A stretch of 64,000 nucleotides of DNA from Terana coerulea (GCA_024811115.1 JAKOGH010000480.1:44946-108945); one strand, 5' to 3'; positions 52,431 through 64,000 are shown, numbered from the stretch's first letter. The notes: generated by a model from the sequence alone, not told the origin. Made by a program: numbers and translations.

Positions 52431-53789
52431 CGTCTGGGAAATAGTGATTCTCCAAGGAGAATTGGGAGAATTGAGGAGGGGCGCTTATTAGCCTTTGTCA
52501 CAGTGATCGCGTTCAAATGGCTGAATTGGGACTTGGCTTAAGAGAGTGTAAAAGTAATTAGGCATAATATGGCAGTGTAATAGAAACGATTTAATCACTA
52601 CGAGGTGGTATACAAACCCTGCACCAAAGTCCAACACTGAGCAGCAGTTGAGCGGCAAACAGTAGTGCCTAAACAGGGCAAGGCGGATCAAGCACAAGTC
52701 AAGCACTAATATCTTGCTTGTTAAGCACTCTCGCAGTCTGAATACAGTCTGTGCTGCGTATAACTTACGCTGTGACTGGATGCCTATCTCCAGTATCGTT
52801 TGACCGCTGCATAATAGCACATATATACTAATAGATTACTTGATTCATTTTAAGCCCTTAAAAACATGCTTCTTTCTCGTCGGAGGGCCCGCTTTGAAGC
52901 TGAGGTGTGAGGCACTTCCGGAGACCTGCCTAAAAAGGAAATGATACAGAGCTAGCACCATCTCGCCAGGAGCCATATTTGGGTGATCGAGAGGGACACA
53001 GTGGCTGTGACGTGATAGTCACGCCCTGGGCATTGCCGCATTCTCCCATTCTCTGGGAGAAAAGGAGAATCACCATTTTACAGTCTTTCTGCCTGCATGG
53101 CACCACTAATGACAGAGACCACATCACGTTAACCAGCACAACTGACATAGTCTACATTCAAACTGGTGGGTCTTCAGAAGGGCCCCGAGTTTGAAACGGC
53201 ACGTCAGGCATTGCCTAGCCATCACAGCAACCATGTGGAAGGTCCAGGAGAAGACTGTCTAGGCTACAGGCTGCACAACGTGTCTGACTTCAAAGCTGCA
53301 AAAAATTTGTACGCAACTTGAACTAAATAGCTTATATATATACCACGTATCTGGCAGGTCCTGTAGCTTGATGTCAGGGAGCACTTGGGTCAATGAAGGA
53401 ATAAACAGAGATGTGAAAAGAGGCTCGAGGAGGCAATGTGTTATGGTCCTGTATATATGAGGATAGCTAACTCCTGATCTAGTGAGAAAGTAGGAGAAAA
53501 TGTATGTTTATTACTCTGCATTACTCTGTGTGTTATAAAAGGTTGGACTTTAAAGCTGAATGTGCAAACAAAATGCTTGAGCACTGAGTAATCAGCATTA
53601 CATGCACACGCAGACAATGACATCATCAGAAAACACATTTAAGGTCCAACTCATTTCTGGCTGAGAAGCCGATTCAAACTCCGAGACCCTTCTCAGAAGA
53701 CCCCCAGTTTAGTCACAGCCTCTATATACCAAAAGAACGCCATCTCTTCTGACTATTTAGAAGGCTGTCCTAGAGCCTACAATCAACAC
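52431..53789. other. Repeat-rich sequence without gene
   Basis: Short frames on both strands only; several TATATATA runs (53334-53342, 53451-53458). A minus-strand 110-codon frame (52488-52820) is cysteine/leucine-rich and unsupported. Confidence 0.4.
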
Positions 53790-54450
53790 CCTCACTCAGC
53801 CAGTCACCAGAAGCAGGCTCAAGACACATGGGAAAAGCACTCTACAGATAAATTCAGGTAGGCCGTTAGTGCCAAGTTTGAACGCCACTGACATCACCGT
53901 GCACACAGTCACAAGACTTTTACAAACAGACCGCAGGTCCTCAGGTCATACATCATGAGGGACATCTATACCGCTGCAAGGCGTGTTGCCCTTTGTCAAG
54001 GGATGCTCATGCAGAGAATGCCGTTTTCCAACCACTGTCGCGTTCATCATGTACTTTGATATTGGTTGACTTCGCCTAAACTGTCATCATTACAGCGGGA
54101 ATCCAGGTACACAGAACGCTCTTATACACTCCCAAAACACAACTGCGAGCTGTTTTACAGACATTCAGTGACAAGGACTGCTTCTTTGCAGTTAGCAATG
54201 GCACCTTGGCTAGTTGTGAGTAAGTCTTCCTGCAGCGTCTGTTGTTACGTCACACTTACTCTAATCACTCAGTCTCACTCACTACTCACAAGTTATTGCA
54301 CGCTTCCTATGTCATCTATTTGCTGTCCTGACCGGCCCACTGCTTAGTTGTGCAGGCTCAGTGGTACGTTTGCCCCCTCTATCTAATTCACTGAAGCCTC
54401 ATTCCGGCACCATTTCACCACCATCTAGAAGTCAGTCACAATAGGCCAGC
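53790..54450 (+). repeat. Diverged duplication, first copy (second copy 55215-55760)
   Basis: Shares with 55215-55760: CTCAGCCAGT, CTGACATCACC, TAAACTGTCA, GCTGT(C/T)TTRCAGAC, ATGGCAYCYTGGC(C/T)AGTTGTGAGTAAGTC, GTTGTTACGTCACACT, TGCTGTCCTG, TGAAGCCTCATT and AGTCACAATAG. The offset between copies is about 1.42 kb, different from the 2.69-kb offset of the neighbouring repeat, so a composite repeat was shuffled rather than simply duplicated in tandem. Confidence 0.7.
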
Positions 54451-56094
54451 CCTGTACCAGACATGTGATAGGCTCGCGGCTGACAATTAGGTCATGTGCT
54501 TCAGAGCTGCAAACTAACTCATCTCTGACAAGTCACCTTTCTCACAATCCTGAGTCTATGCCCTCATGCAGTTCATCAACAGCCTCTTCGCATTCCTTTG
54601 TAAGTTGTTCTTATGCGCACATAGCATGCTCAATGATAATCCACTCGTCCAGGGTATTAGCGCTGTTTGCCTGAGCTTGACTGGATGACGTGTGTGCACA
54701 GATCTGGAGTTCTCCACACGAGTGCACAAACTGCTGTGGCTCACATACATATATAGCAGGATGAGGAGTTAGGCCAAGGGGCAATAGTCAGGGCCAGTGA
54801 GATTGAGAGTGAGGGGTGGGTAGGTGACAAGGACTGTGTGTCAAGGTGCGTATGACTGCTCATTATGAATAATAGCTGCTTCTCACTAAGCGACATTGCG
54901 CCATTCCTCTCGAGTAGGCTACTGACATTGTACCCAGCACACTGCTGTATATATCTGCAAGGTCACCTAGGCCAAATAAAGTTAGCCTCCACATCAGTCG
55001 CAGCAAGTCAAAATCTATCTAGCCCTAGGTCACCCTACACTGTTCTACCACTCTGACACAGCAATCCAGATAAAGCTCCCCAGTACACTGACTAGAAGCT
55101 AGAAGAGTTCTCAAAGAACATGCAGACTACTAGCCAAGAGCTTACACAGCATTGCTAAAGACAGAGACACATACTCAACTGATACAATCACCGACACCAT
55201 TGCTCAGCCAGTAGGGAAGAACATTAGCGTTCAAAGACATAAAAAAAGTCTCAGTCTATGGGTAAGTTCAGGTAAACTGTTTGTGTTGAGTTTGGATGCA
55301 CCTCTGACATCACCACGGACACAGTGTACTTCAACGTTGGTCAACATTGCTTAAACTGTCACAACTAGCGGCAGGAATTCAGGCACATGAATGGTTTGCC
55401 TACACTCATAAGATACAACTGCATCTTGTGGTTCATAGTATGAGCTGTCTTGCAGACCTTCAGTAGGGAGGATGACCTTTTGCAGCCGGCTATGGCATCC
55501 TGGCCAGTTGTGAGTAAGTCATTCCTTGCATCCGTTGTTACGTCACACTCACCATGTTCGCTTGATATTGCCCGTTACTCACAGGCTATCACATGCTTTT
55601 CTACGCTGTTGCTTTGCTGTCCTGGCTGGCCCAATGACCACTTAGTGCGCAGTTCAGCAGTATGCTCGTCTCACTTTGCCTAGGTCAATGAAGCCTCATT
55701 TTAGCACCACTTCGCCACTGCTCAAATATCAGTCACAATAGACAAGCCCTGTACTGTATATATGGCTGGCACGCCCAGGACACACATATGCTAAGAAGCA
55801 TACTAGAAAATGGTGCACTAGGGCATAGATGAAGGTGGGCCATGAGCACGCATAGTTTATATAATGTAATAATGGCTTCCTAAGCCACCTCAGGCAATGT
55901 TGAGGCTGCCGCCATCCTTGCAAGGAGAAGACCCACATGACGCTGCATCAGTGCGCCCTGGACAAGCACACAAAAAAAGGCAGGAGAGACGGAACATGGT
56001 GTAGAAAGAGTGGCATGGTTATTTTGCCATCTGCGACCTTTACCAGTCAGTCTGCTCTCATTCTGAAGACACGTGGTTCAGTCTAACCAATATC

Positions 56095-56598
56095 CTAGTA
56101 CTGTAGGGGCCTCAAAGCCCTTTGGTTACAGTGAGACTTAGCAGGACAACCACATGCTGGGACTTGGCCACATAGACAGTTGGCGTCCTGCCCCATGGGA
56201 CTTGGAAGCAGATCATAAAGAGGAGCATGCACTATTGCAAACACACCCGTACACCCAACTATAACCGCAAAGCACCAAAACAGCCCCCACAAGCCTGCAG
56301 AAAAGAGCACGCAGGCCTGTCCCACCCATGCTGCAGCTGAGATCAACAATGGTCCAGCAAGGACAGATAGGAGGTAGGAGGCACTGGTTGTGGCCAAGAA
56401 AGAGGAAGAGAAGGACAGTGACTTTAGGAAACAGCCTTGCATGTTCTTTGTGTGGAAAAGGTAAGCATCTTGCTCTTCTGGAGTGCTTGCGTAGTGTAGC
56501 TGATCCATTTTGTTATATGTTGTAGATGTAAATATGGGTCTCAGTGTAACTCTAGTCACAAGATGGTCCTTGCTGGCCAGATGAACTGTGAGTGACAC
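56095..56598 (-). CDS. Open frame with hydrophobic helices, doubtful
   Basis: A 167-codon minus-strand frame without introns contains SASYLLSVLAGPLLISAAAW and LWGLFWCFAVIVGCTGVFAI, two or three membrane-like segments, and cysteine-rich ends (LCGQVPACGCP). It lies in repeat-rich DNA and has no second support. It may be chance. Confidence 0.25.
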   Translation of the reverse strand: MSLTVHLASKDHLVTRVTLRPIFTSTTYNKMDQLHYASTPEEQDAYLFHTKNMQGCFLKSLSFSSSFLATTSASYLLSVLAGPLLISAAAWVGQACVLFSAGLWGLFWCFAVIVGCTGVFAIVHAPLYDLLPSPMGQDANCLCGQVPACGCPAKSHCNQRALRPLQY

Positions 56599-57309
56599 TG
56601 GATACTAACATTCAGCATAGTTTGTCCTAGTAAGTTCAACAATCCCCTTTGCACAAATTTGCTCTCATCTTCTCCCTGTGGGCGTTTACTCGACAGTGGC
56701 CTGCGGGTTTGACATGTTTCATCAAGTGGACGATACGCTCTTACAAGGTCCTTACGGCCGAGTCTCATGGTGCAGTGCATTTATATACGAGGGAGCACAA
56801 TCTGAATATGTCTTTAAATTGTGGTCACGATTCTTCAATGCTGGTCCTTCAGTTTTTATTTTATTGTACATTCTTCACGTGAGCTTTGCCCACAGCCAGA
56901 ACATGTTTCAAAGATTTGTATGCAGCCTTGCTTTGATGCTTGGTCCAAGTTCTGGGTCACAAAAATCACAGTTTTCGCATGCTTCTCTCAAAGATTATCC
57001 CTTGCCCAATCAGTAACTGTATATCAAAATGTAGTTATGATTTAGCGGTGACAACAAGCTGGCAAACCTGAACATGACTAAGACATATGGAATAGAGCAA
57101 AACCATAGTATATTTCACAGAAGGATGGCAGGAAAAATGTAGACTCATCCCTGAAGAAAAACCCTAGTAAGGGCCATAGTTTTGGCATTGTTCAAACCCG
57201 GAATAAACATAAGGTACAACCCTTGCGCTCAATTGTGGACGGAGGTTTGATTCTTGATTGGTTTGAGCACAGGGGTTTTCTTTGAAGCTCACTATGAGTT
57301 GCAGTCAAA

Positions 57310-59877
57310 AATACCAGCTGATCATCTTTGCACCATCCTAGAATGGCGGTCAGAGATGTATGCCGGTTGTGTGGCTCACAAGCAGAGCAAGGTTTCCAGA
57401 TTCTTCACGGTTTTGTCGGTGTACAAAACCGTGACCATCTTACAATTGCGCATGCCCAGACCAGTCTGAAAACGTGTCCGGGAAGGGCCGTCATTGTGAT
57501 CGGGTTTTGCCATGCATCCAAACAAAGGAAAATACACGGAAATGTACAGGTTGCTCGCACACCTAAACCGGGACACCAGTATTATTCATTTCACGGATTT
57601 TTCAAGGTTTTGCCCTACTATAAATCGGTAGAAATACCCCGTGACAGTGACTCAGACAACTTGAATGACGACCTGGAGCGTATATTGCTACTCCAACAAT
57701 TGAAGATTGATCCAGCACTTACCTTGCAACCGGAGAAACCTGGCCGTATGTCATCCCCACTGGACAACGGCTCTACTCTGCGTGTTCTCCACTAGCTTGC
57801 AGAGAAATCAAGCCTTGAACCACGTGCCAACTCTCGGGCTGGTGTTCCTGTAATTGTGAGTTGTACATTTTTATGAAGTCTATAATATGAATCTCATGTT
57901 ATCCTGCTATTTGCTAGGATCTCACTTTGGAAGACGATCGTAGGGCAGTGCCTGTGGATTCCGAACAGCCATCTAGCTGCTCGAGCGCCGGCGATAGTTA
58001 AGAAGCAGAATTTTTCAAGGCTGCTGGCTTAGTCAGCAGTGCTGTTCATCAAGATGGCACGGTTGGTTTCCCTGCCCCCAACATTTTTGCCGCTCGCGAC
58101 ATCTGCAGTTGTAGCGGAGACAGCCGCAGCTCATACGCCCCACCATTGCACCTATACAAGCGGCGCAAATCCTCCCCAGGTTCAAAGAAGAGGAAGAGTC
58201 CGATAGCGAGAACGTGGAGAAAGCGAGAGATGTGGAAGATGAGGAGAATACGGAGGCACAGACGGCCGTGGCCTTAGCCGCTGACCCATGATTAGAGAAG
58301 GGCGTCGACGCAGCTGCATCAACCATTGAGGCACCTGTCGCACCAAGTACTGTGGCAACAGCCGCATCGAGCACTGAGGCACCGACCGTGAATGGGAGAT
58401 GCCATTCAAGGACAACGCGTGGTTCAGATTTGACCCAGGACTCAGATTGTGCACACAGCAACACAGTATGCAAGCGTAAAGTTCCCGAGACAACAACAGT
58501 CTTTTCAGCGCTGGACAGTAATATTGCCAAGCGCGCTCGCGTTGAAGCAGCTGCTGTCTCCAAGCACGCCGGCAAGAACTAAGTCAAAAGCGTGAGTGTA
58601 GCTGATGGATTTTTATTTTGAAACTTGAAATACTGACCTTCGCATGTCTAGCATGCAGCACTTCAGCATCGAAGTACTACCGATCCTTCACCCACGGCAA
58701 AAGCTTTGCCGCCCGAAGCTGCACCAGTTTTTTTCCCAGTTTTGTGGTCCCGCCGCTAAACTCCTGCCTTCAAGTTCCTATCCCGAGATCCCCGACACAA
58801 GCATTGACCCCATTCTCAGAGGGTGTCCTGCCACAACCCCGGCCCGTCAGGCTCGGAGATATCTTGCGCGTAGGATCTGACAATTGAGAAACTAATGGAG
58901 CAGTTACCCTGGACCAAGCTAACTCCAGGTCTCACTCGCTCTGGCCTCCTATTCACCTTGTACACACAGATTGACGAGCGTGCTCTGAAGATCTCAGGCA
59001 AGGACAAGTACTTTCTTTTCATGGACGTCAGAGCAGAGATGCAATGGCAGTCCTTCACTATGACATCGCAACGCTGAGCCCATGCAACTCAGGTGTACAA
59101 CCCGGCCGACTTGCTTAGGTCAATCGCAGCAACGGGCTTGAAACCGTTGTGAAGCATCCACGTGCCCTCGTAGACAAGCTTGCAAAGACGGAGAAAACCA
59201 TATTCAAAAGATTGGCATAGAGAAACTTCAAATGTATGTCACTATTTTTTCCCTTACCTGCTTTTTCTCATTGCTGTTTTTGCAAAGCTTCAACCTCAGG
59301 CCGCACAGAATTTTGGACCAAGCACTGCTATGCTGTTCCTCTAAGGAAGGCTATTCAGAAGGACGTTGACACTAATGAGAAGAAGGTGTGCACAATGCAG
59401 TTCTCAGCTGCAATTCATGACCAGGCATGGCTTTGCTAACAAAATCAAATATATTCACAAAGGATCAAACCTATGGTCTGTACGTGGTGCAAGACTATGA
59501 TGTATTCTAATAGCGAGCAGCCAAGCAAGAAGAACAAGAAGAAGCTTGCGCCAAAGGTCCCAGATGCCCCGCAGAATCATAAACCAGGATTTTGCTCAGA
59601 TGATGCGCCTGTCAACCTCCAACATCACGCTCCATGGCCGCAACCGCAAGGCATTTTCACCGACGGAGGTTCCTTCAACATCATTCTGTTTCTCATTAAT
59701 GCCCAGGCTATTTATCATAAGATCATCAAGGATGGCGAACAGTTCAGCAACTTGGACTTAGAACTGCAAGTGGTCATGTTACAAATTTCCCTCAGCGCTA
59801 GTTTACAGCGCCTAGAGTGTAACATCAAGTCACGGGACATGTTACCCAGTCATCACAACAGCGTTACAAGATGCTGA
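57310..59877 (+). pseudogene. Decayed multi-exon gene
   Basis: Plus-strand pieces in order: ILHGFVGVQNRDHLTIAHAQ, PGHQYYSFHGFFKVLPYYKS, LNDDLERILLLQQLKIDPAL; an acidic and alanine/threonine-rich stretch (FKEEEESDSENVEKARDVED, STVATAASSTEAPTVNG); RLDILARRI-like; EKLMEQLPWTKLTPGLTRSG, FTLYTQIDERALKISGKDKY, FLFMDVRAEMQWQSF; after an in-frame TGA where TGG would fit, AHATQVYNPADLLRSIAATG; HPRALVDKLAKTEKTIFKRL then TAG; KKNKKKLAPKVPDAPQNHKP, VNLQHHAPWPQPQGIFTDGG, FLINAQAIYHKIIKDGEQFS. The end of the last frame runs into the inverted repeat at 59780. Real coding ancestry is likely but stops and slips are many. I recall similar uncharacterised basidiomycete proteins but cannot name the family. Confidence 0.45.
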
Positions 59878-61690
59878 TCAGTTGTCCATGCGACGGACGC
59901 ATGGTTATCAGGGATATGCCTCATACGGACACAGAATCATGGACTCAGTTCTGGATTCGTTCTAGACTATGACCTCACTATGAGGTCACTATGACATTGT
60001 GTACTGGTAGTATACAGTAGCTAGATTAGGACATCTAGATAGTGTTGATGTTAGCATGATAGCTAGGTCAGATCTGATAAGGGAGTTAGAGCGGCGGTAT
60101 GCTCTGAAGCCTTAGTCATGGATCACCTGACTGTATCAGTCAGCACATGGTATTGGAGGTCTTAGATAGTGTCTGGGGTCCTCTACACATGTATATAAGG
60201 AGGCTGGTCTGAGGGCTAACACCCCAGACTCAATAACATCATTGATTCATATCTCCTCTACTCGCTTTACTCAAAGTCCCCTGCTCTCCCCAACCTCTCC
60301 AAGCATTCCTAGCAGGTGAGTATTAGAGTTTTGTGATAGGTTGGCACTATGCTCATCAAGCGGCTGAAAAACTATGAGAAAGTGGGTGGGACCCCTTCTT
60401 TCGAGCTTCTGAATGGCGTCAAGATTGTGAATGAAGCAGCCTATCAAGGTTTCATTTTGAGGATGGCGGAGCGAGATGGTTACAGATGGACTGTCTTCGA
60501 GATTCCAGTGCAGGTTCCGATTTCGATGTTTAGTCTGCTACCTATCTGCTACTGTATCTTCAGGTGTATTTTACATACATTATATACACATAATGTTAAT
60601 TCCAATTGCGCTCTGTAACCATTCATAGCTGCTCGAATAGCAAAACATCAAATATCAAGTCCTGACTTGAACAGCCAGGATGCCTGCTCGGAGCTTTGTG
60701 GCACCTAACTGCCCGCTTCACTCTATGCTTTCTGCCACCACGTCGCGCTCACTGATCTTGCGGCATACCGTCAGCTTCAAATTCAGTGATTCTGTCCTAA
60801 TGTACGCAAATGCGCTTCTCACCCAATTCACAACTATCACAAAACTACAATACTCACCTGCTGGGATGACTTGAAATAGGTGGGGAAAGCAGAGGGGCTT
60901 GAGTAGAGCTAGTAGAGTGGATATGAATCAACGATGTTGTTGAGTCTGAGGGTTTAGCCCACAGACCAGCCTCCTTATATACATGTGTAGAGGACCCCAG
61001 ACACTATCTAAGACCTCCAATACCATATGCTGACTGATACAGTCGGGTGATGTCTGACTAAGGCTCAGAGCATACCACCACTCTAACTCCCTTATCAGAT
61101 CTGACCTAGCTATCATGCTAACATCAACATGTAGAAGTGCAGCGCATACAGCGGCATACACTCCTACCGAGGCCTAGAGAAAGCTAGGATGGTTACTCAC
61201 CTGTAGGCCAGGTTGGTACACACGTTAGTGGGCTGAGAGTTCTAAGAGTCTTATTAGAGTATGGCGCAGAGGGCTGCCTTATATACAATACAGGGTGGCT
61301 GTACTACAAACAGACACAAATAGATACCAGGACAACAGACAATAGGGATCGTCATTGTGGATCCTGGTAAAACAATAGAGAAGATGTGAGCAGAGCGCTA
61401 CGGCATCTATCCGACTTAACACAATACTATCTAGATGTTCTAATCTAGCTACTGTATACTACTAGTACACAATGTCATAGTGGCCTCATAGTGAGGTCAT
61501 AGTCTAGAATGAATCCAGAACTGAGTCCATGATCCTATGTCCGTATGAGGCATATCCCTGATAACCATGCTGCTCGTCGCATGGCCAACTGATTAGCATC
61601 TTGTAATGCTGTTGTGACGACTGGGTAACATGTCCCGTGACTTGATGTTACACTCTAAGCGCTGTAGACTAGCACTGAGGGAAATTTATG
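59780..61690. repeat. Long inverted repeat with short central spacer
   Basis: Arm 1 (59780-60345) and arm 2 (60815-61690) are inverted copies. Matching blocks include CAAGTCACGGGACATGTTAC with CCAGTC, GGGATATGCCTCATACGG, GAGGTCA...TATGACATTGTGTACT, AGATCTGATAAGGGAGTTAG, CATGTATATAAGGAGGCTGG and AGCAGGTGAGTATT. Arm 2 contains about 290 extra bases (61130-61420). Each arm has a TATATAAGG box and a start/donor-like AGCAG|GTGAGTATT, so each resembles an LTR or a promoter-containing terminal repeat in opposite orientation. Confidence 0.8.
60349..60618 (+). CDS. Small exon in the centre of the inverted repeat
   Basis: From ATG at 60349: MLIKRLKNYEKVGGTPSFEL, LNGVKIVNEAAYQGFILRMA, ERDGYRWTVFEIPVQ, then a GTTCCGATTT...TATCTTCAG stretch that could be a 50-base intron. 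It begins just after the AGCAG GTGAGT of arm 1, which is followed by a potential spliced leader. It looks like coding sequence but is short and unrecognised. Confidence 0.35.
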   Translation: MLIKRLKNYEKVGGTPSFELLNGVKIVNEAAYQGFILRMAERDGYRWTVFEIPVQVPISMFSLLPICYCIFRCILHTLYTHNVNSNCAL

Positions 61691-63751
61691 ACAACAACAT
61701 AACGTCAGAAGCGGCGTATTTGCTGGTCCCCCTCAATGCTACCATCTCGCCTACCATTGTACTCGAACCTCTACAAGTACCTTGTCTTGACGTGGCACAA
61801 CCATTTGAGTACAGTTAACTGTACATCAGTATATGCAATACAACGCGCTTGGATTGAGATATTCGCCATTGTTGAAGACAGTGGCCGTCCGAGAGATTGA
61901 GCTCATCCTATCGGCAACTTGAGGTGGGCTGCTAGAATATGTATCGCCCAAAGGTCAGCAAGACCCACTAGTAGTAATTCTGGCTGATTTGGATTGACAT
62001 ACAAGTAGGACCTTCCCTCTAATCTTGTGTCGTCCATTCTCATCCATCTCATCTCATTCTCTGCTCTCAAGGGAACAACGCCACCAGAACTGATCACTTG
62101 GGCATGGGGAGCAGATTTTTGAACAGACCCACAGTTCTACCACCCTCGCGAACTTGGCAGCGCCAAGTAGGACGAGCACGGGCTCACTCGAGAGTCTGTG
62201 CGTACCAACCGCTAATAAGGATGGAAATACACCAAATGTGTAAGAAGCTCAGGAGCTGCCATCCTCCATATACTTGGATGCCACTTGCCCAATAATGCTC
62301 AACTCTAATCTCCATTGCCACAGGCCTACCCCTGAGGGCAAGGTCTTACCCACTGAATAGAGCCGAAGAGGACGGGTGGGCCTGAGTGTTCAAAAACACT
62401 CCACAACCAACTTCACTGCAGCGCAAGCGTCACTCCTGGACACCTCTCGGTGCACGGGTGTGCGCTGACTTCGAGAATCTGTCAGGCACCCGTTTCCTCT
62501 CTTCCAATCATTTGCGTCTGCCACATCCAGTGGACACTCGCCAACACCCTCAGTCTTTCACGGCCAACATCACAGTGCCTGCAATCTGTTACTGGTGCCC
62601 AACGTCCCACCGTCAGTAGCTGCTTAATACCTCATCTGCTAACTCATGGTGCCCGCTGGCTTGCCTTCACTCGTACTGCTGCTTGCACTGAGAGCAAAGC
62701 CGTCGCAACCGATGTCAATCTTGCGGCTTCTTCAAGACAATGGATTGCAACTGGAAATTCACTCGGGCACTGGGTCTTTTGAGGTGCGTTTACTTTGTGT
62801 TTTGATTTGGCAGCCTCTGATCTTATCACCAAATCCCTTGCTCTGCCTTGTGCGTAACGACGGGTGGCCTTCTCTCAACACCCAAATATGCATTCCATCA
62901 ACCATTCACGCCCCATCGCCTTCGCTGAGCACCAGTCTCCTACGTCAGTTATGGTCCTCGCACAGCTTCATGATGTCTCCGCCAAAACCGACCGAAGTCC
63001 GAACCCAATATTACCACCGCGCGAAATGCAGCCCACCGCTTTCCATTGTGTTCTCGCAATCAACACCATCGTCAGGGCTGCGGCCGTGCTTACTTGGAGA
63101 CAAAGTGTTGGTTATATCCTCCATCGACGCTTAAGGTCAGGATCGGCCTAGTCAATATCTAGCGGCGATCTCGTGTCTACCAGCTGGCTCCTGGGGTGCT
63201 CCCCTCTCTGAGCTGCGGGGCACAGTGGTAGTCGGGTGGCAAACATCCCGAGCTGACTTATTGAGCTAAATGGGAAACAAGCTAGAGGCAGCTCACAATG
63301 CTGCAGAAGCAGCGTCAGTTACAAGGGTCTATTTGTACATGCACCCGAGCTATCAACAAACCCCTGCACGTTGCCTATGCAGTAACACTGTGACAAACAA
63401 CAATGTTACGATGTGTCCTTTGTGCCAGTGCCGCGGACCACCGTTGATGCGTTGCTCATTGTCAATGCCAGCCAACTGAGCCAATGTGCTGCTCACTGAT
63501 ATATATGGGAAAATTCTACAAGAGAGTATGATGAGTGGAGAAGACAAAAGACTGATGCCAGTGAACATTTGCATGAATGTGTCCATACGCCAATGCCAAT
63601 ATATATTGTTTCTGCTTTTGTTAACCTCTTGTGACGGAGCCTTGGTTATTCAGGACTGTATCAGAAAAATGTACATGTTAACTAAGTACCAGGTAAGCAA
63701 TGTCATCATGTAGACAACACGTTGTGCAGTAAATGCCGAGTTGCTGAGGTT
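61691..63751. other. No supported gene
   Basis: Plus-strand frames at 62386-62619 and 62646-63134 (serine/leucine/proline-rich) and a minus-strand frame at 61903-62097 (SYLYVNPNQPELLLVGLADL) are open without splice support or recognised domains. Confidence 0.35.
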
Positions 63752-64000
63752 GCATTACTGTACTACGACGGGGTAAATTTCAGCATTATAGTGTCAGTTG
63801 GCAGCCATTGCACTGTAATATAGAATATTTTGAATAGCAGTATCACAGTGGTTAGCCAGGGACATTTACTAAACCATAATGCGGTACATTTCGAAAGTGG
63901 TACTAATGGCAGCCAGTTGATGATCTTTATTATACTGTAATGTGGTGTATTTTGAGCAGCGGCAACTCAGATCAGTCGGTGACCTTTGTCGTATTGTAAT
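63752..64000 (+). repeat. Degenerate ~61-bp tandem repeat running off the window
   Basis: The motif ACTGTAATRTRGWRTATTTTG or a close variant recurs at about 63755, 63812, 63873, 63934 and 63993 (spacing near 57-61), each time followed by AGCAG/AAGTGG and a CAGTYRG(C/T)... segment. At least four units, strongly diverged; the array continues past the end. Confidence 0.75.

Noticed and set aside
52488..52820. 110-codon minus-strand frame
   Set aside because: Lies in repeat-rich sequence, no splice sites or homology visible.
1..64000. CRISPR arrays, telomeric TTAGGG arrays, rRNA genes
   Set aside because: No regularly spaced identical short repeats with unique spacers, no TTAGGG/CCCTAA runs and no recognisable rRNA segments were seen.

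Overview
The window is nuclear DNA of a filamentous fungus, most likely a mushroom-forming basidiomycete (Agaricomycetes). Coding blocks are split by short introns of about 45-90 bp with GTGAGT/GTAAGT-type donors, CTGAC/CTAAC-like branch sites and YAG ends. Recognisable genes fit this (SUN-domain protein, BTB/POZ protein, SAM-dependent methyltransferase, WD40 protein), and there is a Plavaka-type CACTA-like transposase typical of Agaricomycetes. I saw no rRNA, convincing tRNA, CRISPR array, telomere repeat or prokaryotic operon.

Layout. (1) 0.5-4.8 kb is copy A of a multi-gene repeated segment; it returns inverted at 14.2-18.0 kb (copy B), as a rearranged copy with inverted ends at 41.1-44.1 kb (copy C), truncated in direct orientation at 20.4-21.8 kb (copy D), and as a diverged piece at 28.2-28.7 kb (E). 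A full unit carries an uncharacterised gene 'alpha', a second gene 'beta', and a divergent region 'gamma' holding a tandem array whose ~135-bp unit contains a complete intron-like sequence. (2) 5.5-13.8 kb, between A and B, is a compact gene island: intact small hypothetical genes, a nucleoplasmin-like protein and a SUN-domain nuclear-envelope protein. (3) 18-32 kb has scattered, partly decayed coding, including a broken BTB gene and a helical hypothetical protein. (4) 32-41 kb has two 110-bp hairpins, a methyltransferase, a WD40 protein and several hypothetical exons. (5) 45-48.9 kb is the Plavaka transposase, followed by a 385-bp non-autonomous element flanked by TA. (6) 51-64 kb is repeat-rich and TATATA-rich with diverged duplications, a decayed gene, a ~1.9-kb inverted repeat and a 61-bp tandem array running off the end.

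Many genes read cleanly across introns but are interrupted by single-base gains or losses, several in homopolymers, and the segment copies also differ largely by 1-3 bp indels. Either these are recent pseudogenes or the assembly contains indel errors. Gene names and families are by eye from motifs; intron boundaries are my manual readings and no search or alignment program was run.
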